A stretch of 64,000 nucleotides of DNA from Shewanella marina JCM 15074 (lineage in GTDB: Bacteria > Pseudomonadota > Gammaproteobacteria > Enterobacterales > Shewanellaceae), in contig NZ_BALM01000003.1 in NCBI RefSeq assembly GCF_000614975.1, positions 1 through 64,000 of the forward strand, read 5' to 3'. The position numbers and the translations under genes are program-made. The first letter of the stretch is position 1. Every line of letters begins with the position of its first letter. Below the pieces are notes generated by a model that did not search any database, was not told the origin of the DNA, and was given only the letters and a program-made list of their open reading frames with translations. Below are positions 57,174 through 64,000 of this stretch, in pieces.

Positions 57174-58739
57174 TTAATAATCAAGTATGACTCGATTTCT
57201 CCCCGAGTCCTTTGCTTGATATAAAGCGGCATCTGCTCGCTCAAAGACTTCACTAATATGCTCATTCATAAAAATTTGAGCAGCACCAATCGAAATGGTG
57301 ACGGTTATTTGTTCTTGTTTTACTTTGAAAGGAATTTTTTGAATTTTTTCACGAATACGATTAAGTAAAGGCGCAACTTGGCTGTGGTCTAAATTTGGAA
57401 TGAGCAAGACAAACTCTTCACCACCAAAACGTGCTGCAAATTCACTTTCTCGAAGCGAGTTTTTAATTGCCATTGCGACAACTTTTAAGGTTTTATCACC
57501 TGTACTATGGCCATATGTGTCGTTGACTCGTTTAAAATGATCGATATCAGCAACACATACCCACAATGGCTGTTTATTGCGCTTGAATTGACGATACTCA
57601 TATTTCATCCGATCTTCTAATGCAGCTCGGTTGGGTAATTGAGTTAAATTATCGATAAGATTGATTTTTTGCTGTTCAGCTAATTGCTCTTTATAACGAT
57701 TAGCTTCATTAGTCATCTCACTTAGCTCTTTTCGCATCATTTGCATCGACTCTTGCAAACAATGGTAATCGTCTTTTTCAAGTTGCTCTTTTTTGTTTAA
57801 AGCTGATTTAATTCCACTTAATTCTCCCATTAATGTTGATTTCAACTGCTGTAAATCTTGGGTGTCATTAAGCGCTTCACCAACATTTGACATCTTTTGA
57901 TTAATATCTTGATTAATGATGCCTTTATTTTTATGGCTTTGTAGTGATTTATTAAATGAATCACTGACAACGTTTTTTACTGCCGCAAGTGCATCATTGA
58001 TAGAGTATAAAAATTCTTGTGAGGCACTTTTTTCTTGAGCAAGATTTTCAAGTAATAAATTCAATACATTTTGATATGAATCCAACAGGATTTCGACACT
58101 GATTTCATTACTGAGTTGTTGTTTTAAAAGCTGTACTTTGTCTTGCTGAGTTTCCCTAAACTCAAATTGATTGAGTTTATTGAGTAACTCACCTGAAAGC
58201 TGTATGTACTTAGGTTCAACAGTGAACTGAGTGTTATCAACAATATGTTGTTGAATCATTTGCTGGTAGATAGTGATTAGTTCATTTATTTTCGGTAAGA
58301 ATAACCAAACATTACTTATCGGATTGTTTAATGATTTAATGTAGAAGTTAAGTGATGACTTCTCTTGTTCACCAATTGGACTCACGCGGTCTAAATACTT
58401 AGCTATCTCAATGAGCTCATCTCTATTTTGTTGTAATATTTGTTGTAGATAGTTAGATTGAAATGCCAAAAGTTTTTCAACATCATTAATTTCTGGCAAA
58501 GCTTTTTCAATGTTTTCAAATAGATGAAGCTGGTGTCTAAGCTTGTTTAGTTTATTATCTAAATCAGGATTAAAGCCTTTTGTTGCCGTGCAAAGGTGAG
58601 AAATAAGCCGTGACAAGATCTGTAATTTTTCATTACGATCATGTTGTATTGCAATAAGCGCATCATGTGTTGATGTGAGTTCTTGTTTTAGTTTTTGTAT
58701 TGGTAAAGTCTGTGCATTTTGATCCATCATCGCATCCAT
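57174..58739 (-). CDS. Diguanylate cyclase with long coiled-coil N-terminus
   Basis: A 521-residue protein without membrane helices. The first 350 residues are predicted helical and coiled-coil (repeated L, Q, E heptads). The C-terminal GGDEF domain (about 360-521) begins DNLTQLPNRAALEDRM, has VCVADIDHFKRVNDTYGH and the active site ARFGGEEFVLLIP, and ends ADAALYQAKDSGRNRV. This should synthesise c-di-GMP. The inhibitory I-site RxxD is replaced by RESE five residues before GGEEF, so feedback inhibition may be weak. It follows two TPR paralogues on the same strand. Confidence 0.92.
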   Translation of the reverse strand: MDAMMDQNAQTLPIQKLKQELTSTHDALIAIQHDRNEKLQILSRLISHLCTATKGFNPDLDNKLNKLRHQLHLFENIEKALPEINDVEKLLAFQSNYLQQILQQNRDELIEIAKYLDRVSPIGEQEKSSLNFYIKSLNNPISNVWLFLPKINELITIYQQMIQQHIVDNTQFTVEPKYIQLSGELLNKLNQFEFRETQQDKVQLLKQQLSNEISVEILLDSYQNVLNLLLENLAQEKSASQEFLYSINDALAAVKNVVSDSFNKSLQSHKNKGIINQDINQKMSNVGEALNDTQDLQQLKSTLMGELSGIKSALNKKEQLEKDDYHCLQESMQMMRKELSEMTNEANRYKEQLAEQQKINLIDNLTQLPNRAALEDRMKYEYRQFKRNKQPLWVCVADIDHFKRVNDTYGHSTGDKTLKVVAMAIKNSLRESEFAARFGGEEFVLLIPNLDHSQVAPLLNRIREKIQKIPFKVKQEQITVTISIGAAQIFMNEHISEVFERADAALYQAKDSGRNRVILDY

Positions 58740-58862
58740 AACTTAAGTAACTGAAGTGCATTTAGGAGAACGTCCTGTGTTCATGCTCCATACAGATAAT
58801 TCCATGTTATACGCATGTTGACTTAGATGCTAGAATAAATATCGAAAAAGTAGCCGTTATTG

Positions 58863-61013
58863 TTATTGAATGTTGCTTTTTGGTGCGTTGAACGGCCTGG
58901 TGCTGATTTTTATATAACCATTTTCCAAAGCTTGCTTGAGAAGCTCTGGTGTCGATGATAGGGCTAATTTAATAGGGGTATAATTATAGGTATATAATTG
59001 CAGAGACAATGAGACATTTTTATCTCTTATTTGAGCTAGAGTAAATTGAAGTAGCGTGAGGTAGTTGATTCCGCTAATTTTTATGTGAGGATCATTCCTA
59101 AGTGGCAGATTGAGCATTGCAAGTTGTACGGTCGTACTAAACTGCTCTATGACGATCTCATTAACTATGTGAGTAAGCGCGTTTTGCTCTATGATGCTTG
59201 CACTGTGTAATAGGATGCAACCAGGCTTTATATAATAAGCGCTAATATCTCTAACTCTAAGCCTGTCAAATAGTTCTTGGTGTTTATCAATACAAAGCTG
59301 TTGCTGTAACAATATATCAGAATCGGACAAATCCCCAATATAAAGTAGTGCGATGGTTTGTGGATTGGTTTGTTTTGTATTTGAGAGCAAATTTAAAAAA
59401 TTTGAAGCTGAGCTAAAAGGTGTTACAAATTCATTTTTATCTAATGATGTTAATTTGTTAATTTTTTTGTGTAGTATTCTATTCGATATTAAAAAAATAA
59501 GTAGTGAAGATAATAGAATAGCGATAAATATAATGAGTATTTGATTGTAGTTAGCGTATTTCCCTGCTTTTATTTCACTTAGTTTTAGATCTAGTTTTAT
59601 TTTTGTTGTGTCTAATTGTGAATTATGTTTATTTAGTATTTGTTGTGTAGTTGCATTGCTTGCTTCTGCTAATTTATCTTTAAAATTGTCAATTATTATT
59701 GGGGTTAAATTAATCGCATCTTTATATTGTTTTAGGTTTGATAATATTTTCGATTTTAATATTATTCCTTTGTGGTAGTCATCTGTTTGGTTTTTTTCTT
59801 TTGAAAAATTTATTGATTTATTTATGTAAATAATAGCGTCATCATATTGCTTTAGTTTATAGAAAACTTCTGCTTTTAATAGGTGGCTTTTAGCTAAAAA
59901 TGTCACATTGTTCATATCTGAGAATATTTTACTCGATTTGTTAATATAGTTTAATGCTTGCTGTTCATCATTCATTAAATTATAAATGTATGCCACATTA
60001 TGCGCATTGACACTTATATATATTAGGCTTTCCATTTTTTTATTTAGCTCTAATGCATTTAAAAAGTAATCTAATGCTCTAGGATAGTTTTCTTTTGCAA
60101 GATATAGATTTGCTGTAAAAGTATATACTCTTGATAGGCCAGTGATATAATCCATTTTTTGATATATTTTTATAGTATTATTCGCATGTTTTACAGCTAA
60201 ATCACTTCTGTTTAGTGTATTGTAAGCTCGTGCTAATGCAAATTGGAGTCTAGCATTAGCAAGCTTAGAATTAGAAATGGCAGTATTTTCTAAGGCTTGA
60301 ATTAAATAAGTTAAGCCTAGTTGTGGTTGGCCGATGAGTGCTAATTCATCACCCACTAATGTCTGTGTTTGCCCCATAAAATAAGGGTGACCAATCTCTT
60401 CAGCAAGTCTTAGAAAATCATATGATATGTCTTCAACTTGCTGATAGTCACCCATTAAATGGTAAATAGGGATTAACTTAGAATATATTCTAAGTTGTAA
60501 TAATTTTGCACTATTTGTTTTGTATTTGCTTAATAAATTAAGAGATTGATTAAATTGTGCAAGTGCTCTCTCTTTATCTCTATTAGCCATAAATTGGTAG
60601 TAACCATTTAAAAGTTTAATTGCCCCAATTTCAAAATCAGTAGTGGCTAGTGGTGTTAAGACATCAATATTATCTTTCGTATTTTTTTTCCAATAGGAAA
60701 TAGATGATGTTGTTTTATTGTCGAATATTAATATATTTAAGAAAACAAGTTCTAAAAATAGTTCTTCCTGGCTTAGTCTTAGTCGGTTAGCATTATTTTT
60801 GAATTGTTCTTCAGTGTTGAAATCTAGCGCACCTTTGAGTCTATTGTATTGTGTTTCCAGTTGTTTTTGACTATTTTCATAATTTTTTATTTCAAACTCA
60901 GTGACATTTTCTTCAGTGAACTGTGCAACAACAGTTATTGGCAGTAATAATAAAAAGACAGATGCTATCAAATTGATGGTATATCTAATGATTGAAAATT
61001 TTGTAGTCATCAT
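58863..61013 (-). CDS. TPR membrane protein with degenerate GGDEF-like C-terminal domain, copy 1
   Basis: About 716 residues: signal peptide (TINLIASVFLLLLPITVVAQ), a long TPR array (for example NYPRALDYFLNALELNKKM, QALNYINKSSKIF, QYDDAIIYINKSINF), one membrane helix near 489-510, and a C-terminal domain of about 150 residues. That domain follows the GGDEF layout (ALLYIGDL, then YYIKPGCILL where GGDEF would be, then QLAMLNLPLRND), but the catalytic Gly-Gly-Asp/Glu-Glu-Phe residues are lost. The start is uncertain; the adjacent ATGs at 61013 and 61010 fit. The sensor-like layout suggests periplasmic input and a cytoplasmic non-enzymatic output. Confidence 0.78.
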   Translation of the reverse strand: MMTTKFSIIRYTINLIASVFLLLLPITVVAQFTEENVTEFEIKNYENSQKQLETQYNRLKGALDFNTEEQFKNNANRLRLSQEELFLELVFLNILIFDNKTTSSISYWKKNTKDNIDVLTPLATTDFEIGAIKLLNGYYQFMANRDKERALAQFNQSLNLLSKYKTNSAKLLQLRIYSKLIPIYHLMGDYQQVEDISYDFLRLAEEIGHPYFMGQTQTLVGDELALIGQPQLGLTYLIQALENTAISNSKLANARLQFALARAYNTLNRSDLAVKHANNTIKIYQKMDYITGLSRVYTFTANLYLAKENYPRALDYFLNALELNKKMESLIYISVNAHNVAYIYNLMNDEQQALNYINKSSKIFSDMNNVTFLAKSHLLKAEVFYKLKQYDDAIIYINKSINFSKEKNQTDDYHKGIILKSKILSNLKQYKDAINLTPIIIDNFKDKLAEASNATTQQILNKHNSQLDTTKIKLDLKLSEIKAGKYANYNQILIIFIAILLSSLLIFLISNRILHKKINKLTSLDKNEFVTPFSSASNFLNLLSNTKQTNPQTIALLYIGDLSDSDILLQQQLCIDKHQELFDRLRVRDISAYYIKPGCILLHSASIIEQNALTHIVNEIVIEQFSTTVQLAMLNLPLRNDPHIKISGINYLTLLQFTLAQIRDKNVSLSLQLYTYNYTPIKLALSSTPELLKQALENGYIKISTRPFNAPKSNIQ

Positions 61014-61029
61014 AAGTACGGCCAAGTTA

Positions 61030-61073
61030 ACACACTTTAAAGTGCTTTTATCATTTGAGTTCAAGCTATCAAT
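61030..61073 (-). promoter_or_regulatory. Putative promoter of TPR gene copy 1 with shared 13-mer
   Basis: On the minus strand TTGAAC, 17 bases and TTTAAA form a -35/-10 pair. The 13-mer ATTGATAGCTTGA (61073-61061) overlaps the -35 and is also present upstream of copy 2. Confidence 0.5.
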
Positions 61074-61131
61074 CTTATCGCTTTAAATCAATGTATTTGT
61101 TGTGTAATTGTTGCAATAAATGGTGGCAACT

Positions 61132-63228
61132 CTATTTTCGGCCATTGACCATGATCTTGATACTTCCTTTTGATATTGCCTCTTGTATCAATTGCTTAGA
61201 TGGACTATTGAAAATAGTTAATGGCGTATAGCTAAATGTTATGATCTCTGCATGTTGGCTGATCTTATCTGCTAGAAAATTAGACATGACATAGTACTGT
61301 ATATCGATATAGTTTTTGATAGGAAATTTCAACCTATGATCATTTTTAATGGGCAGTGTTAATGTCGCACTATGGCTACACTTTAGGTTGAGCATATTTA
61401 TTATATCGTCTATTTCATCATTAATAGATGCTTGATTAATAGTTGATGATAAAACAAATACACCTGGTCTAATATTATATATATCACTTGATAATTCATT
61501 TAGTTTTTCTAAAATTTTTCGATGAGTATCATTATGTTGTATATAACCTAGGTTAATATCGAAGTTAACTAATTCTGGAATTGCCAATAGCGTTAATTTT
61601 TTTGGTAGAGGGCTATCATTAATATGTTCTAAACATCTATTTAATGGTATGTCTGGATGTTGTTTTGACTGGTTTGTTATATCTTGTTGTTTATTTTTAT
61701 TCGATTTAATAGCATACCTAATTAAAATAAAGAGAAGTGTTAAAATAAATATGATTGCACAATATAAATATATGTCATTTATTTGTTTTTTTGTTTGGTA
61801 ATCTTGTTTTTTAAAATTAAGTTCTTTTTTTAAGTTAGATATCTCAATGGTTAATATATTTTCACTCTTGTATAGATTATCATTGTTATTTCTGTTTTCA
61901 TCAATATAAAGTTTTAGTACACTTTCAAATTTCATTAAGTCATTGCTAATATTTAAGTCAGTGTTAGATTTTGACTTTATACTGATTAGAAGTAGCTCCA
62001 GCTGTTGCTCATGTAGATTATAGTGTTCCGCAATAGTAAGCGCTTTTTGTGATGCATTAATTACTTTGATATCATTATTTAGCACTTGAAATATTTCAGC
62101 TTGTAAATGGTAACTATGCATCAAATGTCGTTCTTGCTTTAACTGCTTGAATAATATCATGGATTGATTTGTATATTTCAAAGCATGCGTTAAATCATTC
62201 ATTTTAAAATACATTTGTGCAGTACCAAGCGAAGATAGCCCTTGCCACATCACTCTATTGAGTAATTCAGCTTCATTTAATGCAATTAGATAATAATCCA
62301 TGGCTTGATTGTAATTTTTAGATGACTCATAAATATCAGCAATATGGCTATATATAATATATTTGTAAACTGAATGATTTTTTTCATTTTTTAAAATAAT
62401 TTCTTTGGCATTAAAAGCATGTTGAAGTGATTTTTTATATAAATGTAGATGAAGATATGAAGCGGAAATATCTTTTTCTAATAACATTTTAAGATGGCTA
62501 AATTTATCAATGTGTTCAAAATTATTCGCTTCTGATAAGTAATTAATTGCCTGGTTAGGTCTATTTCTATTATTTAATACATGACCTATTTTTCGTTTTA
62601 TATTTGATGTTAGGTAACCATTGTTTATTTCATCTGCCAATATACTTGCACGTTCAATGTTAAATAATAAAATGTCAGTGTTGTTTCCTGGAATATGATC
62701 ATGAACACCAAGGTATTTATCTAACAATCTGAGCTTAATAATTTTTGCTGCAACCGAATTGTCATTATCGAGTAATGATAATGCCTCGAATAAATATTGA
62801 CGTTCGCCATCAAAATCTTTTTCAAGATATGCCTTTAAGCGTGCTTTGATATATAGCATATTGGCATGCAATCGAGTGTTGTTGGGGACCGTGGCAAGTA
62901 ATAATTGTATTGATTTTAATTGTTGTTGGTATTTGAGTATTGAGGCGCGATATTCAACCATGGTTAGTGCAAAATATTCGAGTTGGTTAATCAGCTCTTG
63001 CTCTGTTTTTCCTTGCTTTTTGGCAACCAACTGAAGTTTATCGTAGCTTGTTATGTTATCACTGCCGTTAATCGGTGAGGGAATGGCTAATCGATCATCT
63101 ATTGGTAATTCGTAAATATTAATTTCACGTTGAATTAACTGTTCTTTAGTTAAGTTGCCAGCATACACGGGATTAATGATGACTAACATCATTAATATTA
63201 AAAGAGGAACTGAAATAAGCAGCTTCAC
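61132..63228 (-). CDS. TPR membrane protein with degenerate GGDEF-like C-terminal domain, copy 2
   Basis: A 698-residue paralogue of the previous gene with the same order: signal peptide (VKLLISVPLLILMMLVIINPVYA), TPR array (NYNQAMDYYLIALNEAE, LTHALKYTNQSMILFKQL), one membrane helix near 487-506, and a C-terminal domain resembling GGDEF (LTLLAIPELVNFDINLGYIQHND, then IYNIRPGVFVLSS at the GGDEF position, then ATLTLPIKND). The active-site signature is absent. The start is a GTG with a perfect GGAGG 5 bases upstream; an in-frame ATG at 63255 lies before that site and is rejected. Confidence 0.8.
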   Translation of the reverse strand: MKLLISVPLLILMMLVIINPVYAGNLTKEQLIQREINIYELPIDDRLAIPSPINGSDNITSYDKLQLVAKKQGKTEQELINQLEYFALTMVEYRASILKYQQQLKSIQLLLATVPNNTRLHANMLYIKARLKAYLEKDFDGERQYLFEALSLLDNDNSVAAKIIKLRLLDKYLGVHDHIPGNNTDILLFNIERASILADEINNGYLTSNIKRKIGHVLNNRNRPNQAINYLSEANNFEHIDKFSHLKMLLEKDISASYLHLHLYKKSLQHAFNAKEIILKNEKNHSVYKYIIYSHIADIYESSKNYNQAMDYYLIALNEAELLNRVMWQGLSSLGTAQMYFKMNDLTHALKYTNQSMILFKQLKQERHLMHSYHLQAEIFQVLNNDIKVINASQKALTIAEHYNLHEQQLELLLISIKSKSNTDLNISNDLMKFESVLKLYIDENRNNNDNLYKSENILTIEISNLKKELNFKKQDYQTKKQINDIYLYCAIIFILTLLFILIRYAIKSNKNKQQDITNQSKQHPDIPLNRCLEHINDSPLPKKLTLLAIPELVNFDINLGYIQHNDTHRKILEKLNELSSDIYNIRPGVFVLSSTINQASINDEIDDIINMLNLKCSHSATLTLPIKNDHRLKFPIKNYIDIQYYVMSNFLADKISQHAEIITFSYTPLTIFNSPSKQLIQEAISKGSIKIMVNGRK

Positions 63229-63272
63229 ATTCGCCTCCGCGTATCCCAAAAACATATTTTTTATGTAATTGA

Positions 63273-63313
63273 GTGAGTTATATTATTGCTATTGTTATAC
63301 TCAAGCTATCAAT
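63273..63313 (-). promoter_or_regulatory. Putative promoter of TPR gene copy 2 with shared 13-mer
   Basis: On the minus strand TTGAGT, 16 bases and TATAAC form a -35/-10 pair. The 13-mer ATTGATAGCTTGA (63313-63301) overlaps the -35 box, as upstream of copy 1. Confidence 0.5.
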
Positions 63314-63344
63314 TTAACAATGAGTTTACAATAAGGGATTGCGA

Positions 63345-64000
63345 GTGAAGTTAAAACAAATTTTTATGGCAGTAGCAGGAAGTTGCTGCAGTTTTTATGC
63401 GATGTCAGACGTTGCTTACACCATAGATTTATCTAACCCAGAGCATCAACTTGCTAATGTGCAAGTGCAATTCCCTGCTGTTGAATCAGAACAGTTGGTG
63501 GTCAATCTTCCGATTTGGCGTACGGGTAAATATAAAGTCTTACCTGTTGCTGATGGTATTCGTACTTTTAATGCTGTTGATAGCAATGGAAAACCATTAG
63601 GGTGGCAACGTACTGCGAGTGGTGAATGGACCATTGATGTGCCACAAGCATCGACTGTTAATATTAGTTACCAAGTATATGCAGATGAACTTGGGCAGAG
63701 ACTACGCCATATTGATGATAGCCATGCTTATATTGATGCCAGTGGTATGTTGATGTATAGCCCTGACTATAGAGATCAACCGATTGCGGTTCAATTAAAT
63801 GTACCACAGGGTTGGCAAAGTTATTCAGGTATGGAACAAGGTGATACACCTCATTCGTTTATAGCCGATAATTATGACATTTTAATTGATTCACCTATTG
63901 AAACAGGTGTCAGTCACCATCGTCAGTTTAGCGCAGATGGGCGTGAGTATGAGTTAGTGGTATGGGGAGAGGGTAATTATAATTTAGAGCAAATTGTTAC
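63345..64000 (+). CDS. M61 family (glycyl aminopeptidase-like) peptidase, cut by window end
   Basis: The first 218 codons of a secreted protein, running off the window. The GTG start follows AAGGGATT. A signal peptide (MKLKQIFMAVAGSCCSFYAMSDVA) leads to the N-terminal beta domain of M61 peptidases: YTIDLSNPEHQLANVQVQFP, LPIWRTGKYKVLPVADGIR, DDSHAYIDASGMLMYSP, and FIADNYDILIDSPIETG. The catalytic HExxH and the C-terminal PDZ domain would lie beyond the edge, so activity cannot be checked. It is divergent from the TPR gene. Confidence 0.82.
   Translation, partial: MKLKQIFMAVAGSCCSFYAMSDVAYTIDLSNPEHQLANVQVQFPAVESEQLVVNLPIWRTGKYKVLPVADGIRTFNAVDSNGKPLGWQRTASGEWTIDVPQASTVNISYQVYADELGQRLRHIDDSHAYIDASGMLMYSPDYRDQPIAVQLNVPQGWQSYSGMEQGDTPHSFIADNYDILIDSPIETGVSHHRQFSADGREYELVVWGEGNYNLEQIV

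Noticed and set aside
1..64000. tRNA, rRNA, prophage or insertion sequence genes
   Set aside because: No cloverleaf-like sequence, rRNA core, integrase or transposase was recognised when reading both strands; short or divergent cases could still have been missed.

Overview
The window is about 64 kb of low-G+C (roughly 40% by eye) gammaproteobacterial chromosome, almost certainly from a Shewanella-like member of the Shewanellaceae. The main evidence is gene order. The lactate cluster lldP-dld-lldE-lldF-lldG lies beside nadK-grpE-dxs-ispA-xseB-pomA-pomB-thiI, and a second block runs trmB-yggL-glsB, then hemW-rdgB-yggU-yggT-proC-yggS and pilT-pilU. No rRNA, tRNA, CRISPR array, prophage or transposase gene was recognised.

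Layout. 1-533: a cluster of short direct repeats, then AT-rich leader. 534-1067: small outer-membrane beta-barrel. 1413-3416: trmB-yggL-glsB operon. 3890-4831: LysR regulator. 5090-11903 (minus): housekeeping run from yggS down to hemW and a DUF885 lipoprotein. 11939-14103: pilT-pilU, the twitching-motility retraction ATPases. 14304-16288: periplasmic glutathione peptidase, ferrochelatase, MmcQ-like protein. 16373-18845 (minus): flavohaemoglobin behind an NsrR-like site, then a YeeE/YedE transporter pair with an ArsR repressor of the persulfide-sensing type. 19005-20883 (minus): SEC-C protein, ruvX, yqgE, SUI1-like factor. 21114-30543: mixed metabolic and membrane genes (MscS, TRIC-type channel, threonine aldolase, Fe-dependent alcohol dehydrogenase, DEAD-box helicase, MATE exporter). 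30587-38075 (minus): lactate uptake and oxidation. 38616-47131: nadK, grpE (textbook sigma-32 promoter), isoprenoid precursor genes, sodium-driven flagellar stator pomAB (sigma-28 promoter) and thiI. 47238-54934: small secreted protein, gcvA, hydrolase, DUF423, rlmM, NAD-isocitrate dehydrogenase, an S9 peptidase. 55021-63228 (minus): xni-ppnN, an active-looking diguanylate cyclase, and two paralogous TPR membrane proteins whose C-termini look like decayed GGDEF domains. The window ends inside an M61-type peptidase.

Most convergent gene pairs are separated by clear bidirectional rho-independent terminators. Nine genes, including nadK, which is normally essential, are each interrupted by one or two single-base frameshifts. 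Restoring one base per site gives family-length proteins, so I read these as consensus errors in the sequence rather than gene decay.

Most interesting points: the GGDEF/TPR cluster with a shared upstream 13-mer; the ArsR-YeeE/YedE operon with two cysteines 66 residues apart and an operator over its promoter; a UUCG-loop terminator inside the lld operon; a sigma-28 promoter with a 5'-UTR hairpin for pomAB; and the repeat cluster at the window edge.
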